Source: Actinoplanes xinjiangensis
GTDB taxonomy: Bacteria; Actinomycetota; Actinomycetes; Mycobacteriales; Micromonosporaceae
Direction of reading: 5' to 3'
Length of the DNA stretch: 64,000 nt
Assembly: GCF_003148685.1 (NCBI RefSeq)
Contig: NZ_QGGR01000007.1
Coordinates: 1 to 64,000 of the forward strand
Shown: positions 52,010-61,479 of the stretch, in pieces
How positions within the stretch are numbered: the stretch's first letter is position 1
How the letters are laid out: each line of letters begins with the position of its first letter
The notes under the pieces: generated by a model
The model's input: the letters and a program-made list of their open reading frames with translations, nothing else
Database searches by the model: none
Told to the model about the DNA's origin: nothing
Made by a program: the position numbers and the translations under genes

Positions 52010-55000
52010 GTGTCCCTGGACCCCGGAACCGCCCCTCTCCTGGGCGCACGCCGCTTCCTCACCCGCGAGACGGTCGGTGACCACGGGCGCACCCTGCACC
52101 GGGTCGACGACAGTGAATGGGACGCGTTCTACCGGGACCGCTGGCGCTACGACAAGGTCGTCCGGTCGACCCACGGCGTCAACTGCACCGGCTCCTGCTC
52201 GTGGAACGTGTTCGTCAAGGACGGGCTGATCACCTGGGAGCACCAGGCCACCGACTATCCGACGACCGGGCCGGACACACCCGACTACGAGCCGCGGGGC
52301 TGTCCCCGCGGTGCGAGCTTCTCCTGGTACGAATACTCGCCGTCGCGCGTGCGTCACCCGTACCTCCGTGGTGTTCTGGCCGAGATGTTCCGTGAGGCGC
52401 GGCAGCGTCTCGGTGACCCGGTCGCCGCGTGGGCGGAGATCGTCGAGACGCCGTTGAAGGCGCGGGCCTACAAGGCTCAGCGTGGGCGTGGCGGGTTCGT
52501 GCGGGCCTCCTGGGACGAGGCGATCGAGCTGATGGCGGCGGCGCACGTCTACACCGTGAAGGCGTACGGCCCGGACCGGGTCGTCGGTTTCTCGCCGATC
52601 CCGGCGATGTCGATGGCGTCGTTCGCGGCCGGCACCCGCTATCACGCGCTGCTCGGCGGCACCCTGCTGAGTTTCTACGACTGGTACGCGGACCTGCCGA
52701 TCGCGTCGCCGCAGATCTGGGGTGACCAGACCGACGTGCCGGAGGCGGGCGACTGGTGGAACTCGACCTACCTGATGATGTGGGGGTCCAACATCCCGGT
52801 GACGCGTACGCCGGACGCGCACTTCCTCACCGAGGCCCGGTACAAGGGCACCAAGGTCGTCGCGGTGAGCCCGGACTACGCGGACAACGTGAAGTTCGCC
52901 GACGACTGGCTGGCCCCGCACCCGGGCACCGACGGCGCGCTGGCGATGGCGATGGGCCACGTGATCCTGACCGAGTTCTTCCGCGACCGCGAGGTCCCGT
53001 ACTTCACCGACTATGTTCGTCGATATACGGACCTGCCGTTCCTGGTGACGATCGTGGACGGCAAAGCGGACCGCTTCCTCACCGCCGCCGACCTCGGCCA
53101 CGAGGACGGTGAGCACAAGACCGTGCTCATCGATCAGGCCGGGGACCTGCGAGTCCCCCACGGCTCCCTCGGATACCGCTACTCCGAGCCGGGGCAGTGG
53201 AACCTCGACCTCGGCGACGTCGTTCCCGCACTGGGTATCGACAGCGACGAGGCCATCGAGATCGAGATGGCACGGTTCGACATCGGCGACACCGAGGGCG
53301 GCACCACGATCCGCCGCGGCGTCCCGGTCCGCCGGGTCGGCGAGCACCTGGTCACCACCGTCTTCGACCTGGTCATGGCCCAGTACGGCGTCCGCCGCGG
53401 CGATCTCCCCGGTGACTGGCCGGCCGGCTACGACGACGCGGACTCCCCGAACACCCCCGCCTGGCAGGAGAGGATCACCGGCGTCGACGCCAAGCTGGCG
53501 GCCCGGATCGGCCGCGAGTTCGCCCGTAACGCCGAACGCAGCAACGGCCGCTCGATGATCGTCCTGGGTGCCGGCGCGAACCAGTGGTTCCACTCCGACA
53601 TGACCTACCGCGCGTTCATCTCCCTGGTCACGCTGACCGGCTGCCAGGGTGTGAACGGCGGCGGCTGGGCGCACTATGTCGGCCAGGAGAAGGCCCGCCC
53701 GATCACCGGCCAGCAGCACATGAGCTTCGCCTTCGACTGGCAGCGGCCGATGCGCCACCAGGCGTCGACACCGTTCTGGTACCTGCACACCGACCAGTGG
53801 CGCTACGAGCGTGTCCCGGCCGACGAACTGGCGTCCCCGCTGGGCAGTGGCCGGTTCAAGGGAATGGCGTTCGCCGACACGGTCGCGGCCGCGCAGCGGA
53901 TGGGCTGGAGCCCGGGCCACCCGTTTTTCAACCGCAACCCGCTCGACCTGGCGGCCGAGGCTGCCGAGGCCGGTAAACCGGTGCAGCAGTACGTCGTCGA
54001 GTCGCTCAGGGACGGCTCGTTGACACCGGTGGCCGAGGATCCGGACGACCCGGCCAACTTCCCGCGCTGCCTGACCCTGTGGCGGGCCAACCTGCTCGGC
54101 TCCTCGGGCAAGGGCAACGAGTACTTCATGCGGCACCTGCTCGGTGTCGAGGGCACTGCGACCGCCACCGAATGCGGCGCCGGCGAGCGCCCCCGCGACG
54201 TGACCTGGCGCGACGAGGCGCCGGTCGGCAAGCTCGACCTGCTCACCACCATGGACTTCCGGATGACCAACACCGGTCTGCACTCCGACCTGGTCCTGCC
54301 CGCCGCCACCTGGTACGAGAAGCACGACATCTCGACCACCGACATGCACCCGTTCGTGCACGCGTTCAGCCCCGCGGTCCCGCCGCCCGGTGACGCGCAC
54401 ACCGACTACGACACGTTCCTGGCCCTGGCCGACAAGGTCAGCGAACTGGCGGTCGTCCACCTGGGCACCCGTACCGACGTGCTGGCCGCGCCCCTGCAGC
54501 ACGACACCCCGGACGAACTGGCCATGCCCGGCGGACGGGTGCGTGACTGGAAGTTCGGCGAGTGCGAGCCGGTGCCCGGCAGGACCATGCCGAAACTGAT
54601 CGAGATCGAGCGGGACTACACCCTGATCGGCAGGAAGATGCGTACGGTCGGCCCGCTCATGGAGAAGCTCGGCACCACCACGAAGGCGATCACCGTCGAC
54701 GTGAAGGCCGAGGTCGCCTACCTGAAGCACCAGAACGGGGTGATCGACGGCCGGCCGTCGCTGGCCACCGCCGACCGGATGTGCGAGGCGATTCTCAGCT
54801 TCTCCGGGACCACGAATGGGCGGGTCGCGCGAGCCGGCTTCGAGGAACTGGAGAAACGCACCGGCCGGCGGTTCACCGACCTGATCGAGGGACACGAGAC
54901 CGACCGGGTCACCTTCCAGCAGACCCAGGAGGCGCCGCAGCCCGTCTTCACCAGCCCGGAGTGGTCCGGCTCGGAGAAGGGCGGCCGCCGCTACTCGCCG

Positions 55001-55624
55001 TTCACGATCAACGTCGAGCGCCTCAAGCCGTGGCACACCGTCACCGGCCGCCAGCACTTCTTCGTCGAACACGACTGGGTGGCCGAACTCGGCGAGCAGC
55101 TGCCGGCCTTCCGGCCGCCGCTCAACATGGCCCGGCACTTCGGCCGGCCCGGCGACGCGGTCGACGGGGGAGTGACGGTACGGTTCCTGACCCCGCACGC
55201 CAAGTGGTCGATCCACTCGATGTACCACGACAACGAGCTGATGCTGGCCCTGTCCCGGGGCGGTCCGGTGATCTGGATGAGCGTCCCGGACGCCGCGAAG
55301 ATCGGGGTCCGCGACAACGAGTGGATCGAGGCCCACAACCGCAACGGCGTCGTCGTGGCCCGTGCCGTGGTCTCCCACCGGATGCCCGAGGGCACCGTCT
55401 TCCAGTACCACTCGCCGGAGCGCACGGTGAACGTCCCCAAGGCCGAGAAGTCCGGCAGGCGGGGCGGCTACCACAACTCGATGACCCGGCTGCTGATCAA
55501 GCCGACCCACCTGGCCGGCGGGCACGCCCAGCTCACCTATGCCTTCAACTACTACGGCCCGATCGGCAGCCAGCGCGACGAGATCACCGTGATCCGCCGC
55601 CGCACCCAGGAGGTGGAGTACTGA
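52010..55624 (+). CDS. narG: Respiratory nitrate reductase alpha subunit NarG
   Basis: 1204 residues, as usual. GTG 52010 has GAAGGA ahead. The FS0 iron-sulfur motif is HGVNCTGSCSWNVF (His55, Cys59, Cys63). The molybdenum ligand is Asp242 in WGDQTDVPEAGDWWNS, equal to E. coli Asp222. MGD-binding segments such as MMWGSNIPVTRTPDAHF, GANQWFHSDMTYRAFISL and LTGCQGVNGGGWAHY are all there. It reduces nitrate to nitrite with two electrons, at the inner face of the membrane, anchored by NarI. No Tat signal is visible, as expected for cytoplasmic NarG. It overlaps narH by one base. Likely induced under low oxygen via the box at 51891. Confidence 0.97.
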   Translation: MSLDPGTAPLLGARRFLTRETVGDHGRTLHRVDDSEWDAFYRDRWRYDKVVRSTHGVNCTGSCSWNVFVKDGLITWEHQATDYPTTGPDTPDYEPRGCPRGASFSWYEYSPSRVRHPYLRGVLAEMFREARQRLGDPVAAWAEIVETPLKARAYKAQRGRGGFVRASWDEAIELMAAAHVYTVKAYGPDRVVGFSPIPAMSMASFAAGTRYHALLGGTLLSFYDWYADLPIASPQIWGDQTDVPEAGDWWNSTYLMMWGSNIPVTRTPDAHFLTEARYKGTKVVAVSPDYADNVKFADDWLAPHPGTDGALAMAMGHVILTEFFRDREVPYFTDYVRRYTDLPFLVTIVDGKADRFLTAADLGHEDGEHKTVLIDQAGDLRVPHGSLGYRYSEPGQWNLDLGDVVPALGIDSDEAIEIEMARFDIGDTEGGTTIRRGVPVRRVGEHLVTTVFDLVMAQYGVRRGDLPGDWPAGYDDADSPNTPAWQERITGVDAKLAARIGREFARNAERSNGRSMIVLGAGANQWFHSDMTYRAFISLVTLTGCQGVNGGGWAHYVGQEKARPITGQQHMSFAFDWQRPMRHQASTPFWYLHTDQWRYERVPADELASPLGSGRFKGMAFADTVAAAQRMGWSPGHPFFNRNPLDLAAEAAEAGKPVQQYVVESLRDGSLTPVAEDPDDPANFPRCLTLWRANLLGSSGKGNEYFMRHLLGVEGTATATECGAGERPRDVTWRDEAPVGKLDLLTTMDFRMTNTGLHSDLVLPAATWYEKHDISTTDMHPFVHAFSPAVPPPGDAHTDYDTFLALADKVSELAVVHLGTRTDVLAAPLQHDTPDELAMPGGRVRDWKFGECEPVPGRTMPKLIEIERDYTLIGRKMRTVGPLMEKLGTTTKAITVDVKAEVAYLKHQNGVIDGRPSLATADRMCEAILSFSGTTNGRVARAGFEELEKRTGRRFTDLIEGHETDRVTFQQTQEAPQPVFTSPEWSGSEKGGRRYSPFTINVERLKPWHTVTGRQHFFVEHDWVAELGEQLPAFRPPLNMARHFGRPGDAVDGGVTVRFLTPHAKWSIHSMYHDNELMLALSRGGPVIWMSVPDAAKIGVRDNEWIEAHNRNGVVVARAVVSHRMPEGTVFQYHSPERTVNVPKAEKSGRRGGYHNSMTRLLIKPTHLAGGHAQLTYAFNYYGPIGSQRDEITVIRRRTQEVEY

Positions 55625-57126
55625 TGCGCATTCGAGCGCAGGTCGCCATGGTGATGAACCTGGACAAGTGCATCGGCTGCCACACCTGCTCGGTCACCTG
55701 CAAGCAGACGTGGACCAACCGCGAGGGCACCGAGTACGTCTGGTTCAACAACGTCGAGACGAAGCCGGGCATCGGCTACCCGAAACACTACGAGGACCAG
55801 GACCGCTGGAAGGGCGGCTGGAAGCTCGACGGCAAGGGCCGGCTGGTGCTGCGCGGCGGCGGCCGGGTCAAGCGCCTGAGCCGGATCTTCGCCAACCCCG
55901 ACCTGCCGAGCATCGACGACTACTACGAGCCGGCCACCTTCGACAAGGACATCCTGGTCAACGCACCGGCCGGGCTGAAGGACACCCCGGTCAAGCAGCC
56001 CTACTCGGCGCTCACCGGCGAGCCGATGGCCATCACCTGGGGCGCCAACTGGGAGGACTCCCTCGGCGGCGACACCTTCGACCAGGACCCGAACCTGAAG
56101 AACCTGACCGAGAAGGTCACATTCGAGTTCGAGAAGACCTTCATGTTCCACCTGCCGCGGATCTGCGAACACTGCCTCAACCCGGCGTGCGTCTCGGCCT
56201 GCCCGTCCGGCGCCATGTACAAACGCGAGGAGGACGGCATCGTCCTGGTCGACCAGGACCGCTGCCGCGGCTGGCGGATGTGCGTGTCGGCGTGCCCGTA
56301 CAAGAAGGTCTACGTCAACCACGCCACCGGCAAGGCCGAGAAGTGCACCCTCTGCTTCCCGCGGATCGAGGCCGGGCAACCCACGATCTGCAGCGAGACG
56401 TGCGTCGGCCGCCTCCGCTACCTGGGCATTCTCTGGTACGACGAGGACGCCGTCCTCGCCGCGGCATCGGTCGGGGACGAGGACCTGCTGGACGCCCAGC
56501 GCGCCGTCTTCCTGGACCCCTTCGACGAGACCGTGCAGCGGGCCGCCCGCGACGCCGGCCACCCGCAGGAGTGGATCGAGGCCGCGCAGGCGTCCCCGGT
56601 GTGGAGACTGATCAGCGAGTACCGGATCGCGCTGCCGTTGCACCCGGAGTACCGGACCCTGCCGATGGTCTGGTACGTGCCGCCCCTGTCGCCGGTCCTG
56701 GACGCCGCGGGCGCCGCCGGCCGTGACGACACGAACGCCGACGACATCTTCCACACCATCGACGACCTGCGGATCCCCGTCGAATACCTGGCGTCGCTGT
56801 TCACCGCCGGCGACACCGCGGCGGCCGGTGGCGTGCTGATGAAACTGGCCGCGATGCGCGCCTACATGCGGGCCCGCACCCTGGACGGCACCGTCGCGCA
56901 GGAGTTGCTCGACGGCATCGGCATGACCGGCGAGCAGGTCGAGGCCATGTACCGGCTGCTGGCGATCGCCAAGTACGACGAGCGCTACGTCATCCCCGCC
57001 GCGCACCGGGCCCAGGCCGCGGCGCTCGACGGACTCGGCGGCTGCTCCCTCGACGGCGAGGGCGGGCCCGGCATGGGCGGCAGCGGCGCGGTCCCGGTCA
57101 CCATCACCACCGGACGGAGCCGATGA
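55624..57126 (+). CDS. narH: Nitrate reductase beta subunit NarH
   Basis: 500 residues. Iron-sulfur motifs in order: DKCIGCHTCSVTCKQTW, CEHCLNPACVSACPSG, DRCRGWRMCVSACPYKK (the Trp in place of a Cys marks the [3Fe-4S] cluster), and EKCTLCFPRIEAG then CSETC. This matches three [4Fe-4S] and one [3Fe-4S] cluster, an electron wire from NarI hemes to NarG. It shares one base with narG (TGATG) and overlaps narJ (ATGA). The C-terminal part (LDGLGGCSLDGEGGPGMG) is Gly-rich. Confidence 0.97.
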   Translation: MRIRAQVAMVMNLDKCIGCHTCSVTCKQTWTNREGTEYVWFNNVETKPGIGYPKHYEDQDRWKGGWKLDGKGRLVLRGGGRVKRLSRIFANPDLPSIDDYYEPATFDKDILVNAPAGLKDTPVKQPYSALTGEPMAITWGANWEDSLGGDTFDQDPNLKNLTEKVTFEFEKTFMFHLPRICEHCLNPACVSACPSGAMYKREEDGIVLVDQDRCRGWRMCVSACPYKKVYVNHATGKAEKCTLCFPRIEAGQPTICSETCVGRLRYLGILWYDEDAVLAAASVGDEDLLDAQRAVFLDPFDETVQRAARDAGHPQEWIEAAQASPVWRLISEYRIALPLHPEYRTLPMVWYVPPLSPVLDAAGAAGRDDTNADDIFHTIDDLRIPVEYLASLFTAGDTAAAGGVLMKLAAMRAYMRARTLDGTVAQELLDGIGMTGEQVEAMYRLLAIAKYDERYVIPAAHRAQAAALDGLGGCSLDGEGGPGMGGSGAVPVTITTGRSR

Positions 57127-57737
57127 TGGACCGCTCCCGCCTCTTCCAGCTGGCGTCGCTGCTGCTCACCTACCCCGACGAGGAACTGCGGGCGGCCGGC
57201 GGCGAGTTGCGCGCGGCCGCGGCCGGTGTCGGCGAGTTCGAGCGGTTCGTCGAGTGGCTGCTCACCGGCACCCTGACCGAGGTGCAGCGGCACTACGTCG
57301 AGACGTTCGACCTGCGCCGCCGGTCCGGGCTCTACCTCACCTACTACCTGCACGGCGACACCCGCCGGCGGGGGATGGCGCTGCTCATGCTCCAGCAGCG
57401 GTACCGGGTGCACGGGCTGCGCGTGGCCGACGGGGAACTGCCCGACCTGCTGCCGATCGTGCTGGAGTTCGCCGCCACGGCCGGGCCCGGCGACGGGGAG
57501 GCCCCGCTGCGCCAGCACCGGCAGGGCATCGAACTGCTGCGGGCGGCATTGCACGACGCTCGTACGCCGTACGCGCTGATCCTCGATGTCGTCTGTGCCG
57601 CCCTGCCGCGACTGACCGAAGAAGATCTCACCGCGCTGACGTCCCTGGCCGTCGACGGGCCACCCGTCGAGACCGTCGGCCTCGCCGAGGTGGGCCTCGG
57701 GCCCGACCTCGCCCCCTACCCGGAGGTGTGCCGATGA
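57123..57737 (+). CDS. narJ: Nitrate reductase assembly chaperone NarJ
   Basis: 204 residues. LFQLASLLLTYPDEELRAAG at the start and VQRHYVETFDLRRRSGLYLTYYLHGDTRRRGMALLMLQQRYR are typical of NarJ. It binds apo-NarG to insert cofactors and to hold it until assembly with NarI. It overlaps narH and narI by four bases (ATGA). Two Met codons at the start; the first is used here. Confidence 0.95.
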   Translation: MMDRSRLFQLASLLLTYPDEELRAAGGELRAAAAGVGEFERFVEWLLTGTLTEVQRHYVETFDLRRRSGLYLTYYLHGDTRRRGMALLMLQQRYRVHGLRVADGELPDLLPIVLEFAATAGPGDGEAPLRQHRQGIELLRAALHDARTPYALILDVVCAALPRLTEEDLTALTSLAVDGPPVETVGLAEVGLGPDLAPYPEVCR

Positions 57738-58468
57738 GCACCCTGGTCTGGATCGTGCTGCCCTACACCTGCCTGGTGGTCTTCGTGGCCGGGCACGTGT
57801 GGCGGTGGCGGCACGACCAGTTCGGCTGGACCACCCACACCAGTCAGCTGCTGGAGAACCGGCTGCTGCGGCTCGGCTCGCCACTGTTCCACCTGGGCGC
57901 CTTCGGGGTGATCGGCGGGCACGCGATGGGCCTGCTGATCCCCGCCTCCTGGACGGCGTTGCTCGGCATCTCCGGGCACACCTACCACCTGGTGTCGGTC
58001 ACCGGCGGCACGATCACCGGAATCATGCTGGTGGTCGGCCTGGCGCTGCTGATCGCCCGCCGTTTCATCAGCGGCCGGATCCGGCGGGTCACCACGACCA
58101 TGGACCGCATCCTGTACGCCGCACTGACGGTCATGGTCGCGCTCGGCATGAGCGGCACCGTGGCCGTCAACCTGCTCGGCGAGGGCTACGACTACCGGGA
58201 GACCATCGCCGTCTGGTTCCGTGGCATCTTCTGGTTGCAGCCCGACCCGTCCCTGATGAGCGGCGCCCCGCTGGTCTTCCGGCTGCACGCGATCGGTGGA
58301 TTCCTGTTCCTGGCGCTCTGGCCGTTCACCCGGCTCGTGCACGTGTGGTCGGCACCGCTGGCCTACCTGTGGCGCCCGTACGTCGTCTACCGCCGCCGTC
58401 GCACACCCGCACCGCAGCCGCAGCCGGCTCCGGCGGCGGCCCGGAAAGTTGTCACACCCTCGTCCTAG
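57734..58468 (+). CDS. narI: Nitrate reductase gamma subunit NarI (cytochrome b)
   Basis: 244 residues with five membrane helices. Heme-b ligands are visible as His in LGSPLFHLGAFGVIGGHAMGLL (two) and in FRLHAIGGFLFLALWPFTRLVHVWSAPL (two). It takes electrons from the quinol pool and passes them to NarH. The tail after LAYLWRPYVVYRRRR is Pro/Gln-rich. It is the last nar gene of the operon; the isochorismatase follows 10 bases later, perhaps on its own promoter (TAGGGT near 58466). Confidence 0.96.
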   Translation: MSTLVWIVLPYTCLVVFVAGHVWRWRHDQFGWTTHTSQLLENRLLRLGSPLFHLGAFGVIGGHAMGLLIPASWTALLGISGHTYHLVSVTGGTITGIMLVVGLALLIARRFISGRIRRVTTTMDRILYAALTVMVALGMSGTVAVNLLGEGYDYRETIAVWFRGIFWLQPDPSLMSGAPLVFRLHAIGGFLFLALWPFTRLVHVWSAPLAYLWRPYVVYRRRRTPAPQPQPAPAAARKVVTPSS

Positions 58469-58478
58469 GGTGGGAACC

Positions 58479-59033
58479 ATGACGACTCTGACCGATCGGC
58501 CCCGCACCGCCCTGCTCGTCATCGACGTCCAGGTCGGTGTGGTGGCCGGCGCGCCCCGCCGCGACGACGTGATCGCCAACATCAACACCCTGGTCGACAA
58601 GGCCCGCTCCGAGGACGTCCCGGTCATCTGGGTGCAGCACTCCGACGACGGCCTCGCCCGCGACAGCGACTCCTGGCAGTATGTTCCGGAGCTCAGCCGC
58701 CGCGACGACGAGCCACTGGTCCACAAGAACTACGGTGACTCCTTCGAGGCCACCGGCCTGGAGGCGCTGCTCGCCGAGCGCGGCGTCGGCCGGCTGATCG
58801 TCACCGGTGCGCAGAGTGACGCCTGCATCCGCTCCACCCTGCACGGCGGGTTCGTCCGGGGCTACGACGTCACACTCGTCTCCGACGCGCACACCACGGA
58901 GGATCTGTCGGCCCATGGTGCACCCGCCCCCGAGCAGGTCATCGCCCACACCAACCTCTACTGGCAGTTCCAGAGCGCTCCCGGGCGCACCGCCGGCACC
59001 GTCGAAACCGGGAAGGTCGAGTTCACCGCGTGA
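58479..59033 (+). CDS. Isochorismatase family cysteine hydrolase
   Basis: 184 residues from ATG 58479. The triad is Asp in ALLVIDVQVGVV, Lys in LVHKNYGDSFE and Cys in GAQSDACIRSTLHGG. These are the features of the isochorismatase/nicotinamidase-like hydrolase fold. It may hydrolyse an amide, or isochorismate; the substrate is unknown. Because it follows narI by 10 bases it could be partly co-transcribed with nar, though no nar-specific role is known to me. Confidence 0.9.
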   Translation: MTTLTDRPRTALLVIDVQVGVVAGAPRRDDVIANINTLVDKARSEDVPVIWVQHSDDGLARDSDSWQYVPELSRRDDEPLVHKNYGDSFEATGLEALLAERGVGRLIVTGAQSDACIRSTLHGGFVRGYDVTLVSDAHTTEDLSAHGAPAPEQVIAHTNLYWQFQSAPGRTAGTVETGKVEFTA

Positions 59034-59102
59034 CCACCGTGAGGGCATGATCGGGATGCATGTCGCCGCACCCGGCTGGACGGAAGAGGTAACCACCGCA
59101 CC

Positions 59103-59699
59103 ATGAGCACCACCGACAACCTCTGGCTACAGAAGATCGCCGCCGACCCGAACCACTCCCGGTGGTATATCGACCGGTTCCGTCAGATGGCCGCCCGCGG
59201 CGAGGACCTGGCCGGCGAGGCCCGCATGATCGACGCCATGGTGCCGCGCGGCGCCCGGATCCTGGACGCCGGCTGCGGCACCGGGCGGGTCGGCGGCCAT
59301 CTCGCCGCGGCCGGCCACGAGGTCACCGGGGTCGACCTCGACCCCGAGCTGATCGCCGAGGCCCGGTCCCAGCATCCCGGGGCGACATGGCAGGTCGGCG
59401 ATCTCAGCGTCCTGGACCTGCCGGCCCGGTTCGACGTGATCGTCTGCGCGGGCAACGTGATGGCGTTCGCCGGGCCCTCCACCCGCGGCGAGATCCTGTG
59501 CCGGTTCCGGGCACACCTCGCCGACGGCGGCCGGGCCGTGGTCGGGTTCGGGTCGGGCCGCGGTTACGAGTTCGACGCCTTCCTCGCCGACGCCGCCGCG
59601 GCCGACCTCACGCCCGACCTGCTGCTCGACACCTGGGACCTGCGGCCACGCACCCCCGGCGCCGACTTCCTCGTCGCCGTCCTCAGCCCCACGGCCTGA
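59103..59699 (+). CDS. SAM-dependent methyltransferase
   Basis: 198 residues. Class I SAM motif I is ILDAGCGTGRVGGHLAAAGHEVTGVDLDPELI, motif II is RFDVIVCAGNVMAFAG, and post-I acidic Asp is in GVDLD. The protein is short and lacks extra domains. Acceptor unknown. It follows the isochorismatase by ~70 bases and its 3' end overlaps the convergent DUF6232 gene by 17 bases. Confidence 0.9.
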   Translation: MSTTDNLWLQKIAADPNHSRWYIDRFRQMAARGEDLAGEARMIDAMVPRGARILDAGCGTGRVGGHLAAAGHEVTGVDLDPELIAEARSQHPGATWQVGDLSVLDLPARFDVIVCAGNVMAFAGPSTRGEILCRFRAHLADGGRAVVGFGSGRGYEFDAFLADAAAADLTPDLLLDTWDLRPRTPGADFLVAVLSPTA

Positions 59700-60006
59700 A
59701 CGGGGTGCCCCCGGCCTGCGGCGGCCGGGGTCGCTCGTCCAGGGCCCTGCGCAGAGCACGGGTCACCATGTTGAAGACGCGTGGTTCCCGGCTCTCGTAG
59801 AGGGTGACCGTACGTCCCTGGTAGCGGGCCTGCAGCACCCAGACCTGCTTGGTACGCCACGGCTCCCACCAGTTGCGCTCGACGACCTCGACGGTGACGT
59901 CCCCGATGTCGGCGATCGCATACGTCTCCGGCGTCCCGCCGGTCTCCCGGATGAACGCCTCACTGGTGACCTCGGCGTCGTAGCTGCGGTAGTAGACCCT
60001 CCTCAA
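59683..60006 (-). CDS. DUF6232 family protein
   Basis: 107 residues. VYYRSYDAEVTSEAFIRETGGTPETYAIADIGDVTVEVVERNWWEPW is typical of actinobacterial DUF6232 proteins (usually starting with a VYYR segment). The start is an uncommon TTG at 60006: it is favoured by a full GAGAGGAG ribosome site six bases ahead, and no ATG/GTG option exists upstream in frame. Unlike many members, no C-terminal membrane helices are seen; it ends in a Pro-rich tail. Function unknown. Confidence 0.75.
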   Translation of the reverse strand: MRRVYYRSYDAEVTSEAFIRETGGTPETYAIADIGDVTVEVVERNWWEPWRTKQVWVLQARYQGRTVTLYESREPRVFNMVTRALRRALDERPRPPQAGGTPFRPWG

Positions 60007-60153
60007 CCAGGACTCCTCTCGGAACGCTTCCCGAGGTCAATGTCCCACGGGTGTCGACGCACCTCAATCCGTCAGACGCCCCACCCCACCCCCGCCGCGC
60101 CGTTCCCCCGAACTCGATGCCATCGCGACGCGGGACGGGGGCCATGCGGGAAG

Positions 60154-60167
60154 GGGTCCAACGTCCC
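60154..60167. promoter_or_regulatory. Weak DosR-type box upstream of narK
   Basis: GGGTC, four bases, GTCCC. It differs from the DosR core (GGGAC, four, GTCCC) at one position and is ~77 bases upstream of narK. A GGGAC half-site sits at 60132-60136. The fit is weaker than the narG box. Confidence 0.4.
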
Positions 60168-60243
60168 TGTCGGCGTGGGCGGGACGGCGGCGAGGCTGGT
60201 GACGACCCGCAGACCGGGCCACCACCGGACGATGGAGTGGAAC

Positions 60244-61449
60244 ATGAGCACACCGCAGACCCCGACCGCCCGCACCGGAGGCCGGGCCGGACTGATGCTC
60301 GCCCTGGCAACCCTCGGCTTCGCGGTCAACTTCTGGGCATGGGCCCTGCTCAGTCCGCTCGCCACCAGGTTCCAGACCGCTCTGCACCTGACACCGTTCC
60401 AGCAGGCGCTGCTCGTCGCCGTGCCGGTCGTCGTCGGCTCGGTCGGCCGGATCCCGGTCGGCGCCCTCACCGACCGCTACGGCGGCCGCGTCATGTTCCC
60501 GCTGATCTCACTCACCACCATCGTGCCGGTCCTCTACCTCGGCCTGTTCGGCCACGACGCCCTCACCGCACTGCTGGTCGGCGGATTCTTCCTCGGCATC
60601 GGCGGCACCGCGTTCGCGGTCGGTGTCCCGTTCGTCAACGCCTGGTTCCCGCCGGAGCGGCGCGGACTCGCCGTCGGCGTCTTCGGCGTCGGCATGGGCG
60701 GCACCGCGATCAGCGCCCTGACCACCGTCAAGCTCGTCGACGCCGGCGGGACCGCCACCCCGTTCCTGATCACCGCGGGGGTGCTGGCCGCGTACGCCGC
60801 CCTCTCCTGGCTCGTCCTCCGGGACGCGCCCGGCCGTTCCGTGCCCACCGCACCGCTCGCGCGGCGGCTCGCCGCCGTCCTCCGCCTGCGGATCACATGG
60901 CACGCGTCCGCGCTGTACGCCGTCGCCTTCGGCGGATACGTCGCCTTCTCCGTCTACCTGCCCGCCTACCTGAAGACCGCCTACGGCCTCACCCAGGCCG
61001 ACGCCGCCAACCGGATGGCCGGATTCGTGCTGCTGGCCGTGGTCATGCGCCCCGTCGGCGGCTGGCTCTCCGACCGGTACGCCGCCGGCCGCGTCCTGGC
61101 CGTCGCTCTCGGCGTCGTCGTCCTCGGCGCCGTCGCACAGTCCTTCACCCCGGGCCTGGCCCCGGTCGGCACGATCGCCTTCCTCGCCATGGCCGCCGCC
61201 CTCGGCACCGCCAGCGGCGCCACCTTCGCCCTCGTGGCGCAGACCGCCCCCGGCGACCAGGTCGGCGCGGTCACCGGGATCGTCGGCGCGGCGGGCGGCC
61301 TCGGCGGGTTCATTCCGCCGCTGGTGATGGGCGCCATCTACGGGCGGTTCCAGTCGTACGCCCTCGGCCTGGCCCTCCTCGGGGTCGTCGCCCTGGCCGC
61401 CCTCCTGCTCGACGTCCTCTCCGTCAGCCGCCGCCGGGTGACCGCCTGA
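60244..61449 (+). CDS. narK: Nitrate/nitrite transporter NarK (MFS)
   Basis: 401 residues with twelve helices. NFWAWALLSPLATRFQTALHLTPFQQALLVAVPVVVGSVGRIPVGALTDRYGGRVMF is the NarK/NNP-family N-terminus, and GIGGTAFAVGVPFVNAWFPPERRGLAVGVFGVGMGGTAIS holds the NNP nitrate signature (Gly-rich; NAWFPP). The second nitrate signature is in GIVGAAGGLGGFIPPLVMG. It imports nitrate or swaps it with nitrite, feeding the nar enzyme. ATG 60244 has GGAGTGGAAC ahead. It stands 1.8 kb from narI behind three unrelated genes and has its own promoter. Confidence 0.93.
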   Translation: MSTPQTPTARTGGRAGLMLALATLGFAVNFWAWALLSPLATRFQTALHLTPFQQALLVAVPVVVGSVGRIPVGALTDRYGGRVMFPLISLTTIVPVLYLGLFGHDALTALLVGGFFLGIGGTAFAVGVPFVNAWFPPERRGLAVGVFGVGMGGTAISALTTVKLVDAGGTATPFLITAGVLAAYAALSWLVLRDAPGRSVPTAPLARRLAAVLRLRITWHASALYAVAFGGYVAFSVYLPAYLKTAYGLTQADAANRMAGFVLLAVVMRPVGGWLSDRYAAGRVLAVALGVVVLGAVAQSFTPGLAPVGTIAFLAMAAALGTASGATFALVAQTAPGDQVGAVTGIVGAAGGLGGFIPPLVMGAIYGRFQSYALGLALLGVVALAALLLDVLSVSRRRVTA

Positions 61450-61479
61450 GCCGCGGCCCCGGTGCGCGGCCGGTGAGGG

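Noticed and set aside
50876-55525. Very long minus-strand open frame (about 1549 codons) opposite narG
   Set aside because: It is an antisense shadow of the narG codon bias joined to the real LacI gene at its C-terminal end; only the part up to 51832 has a family match and a sensible start.
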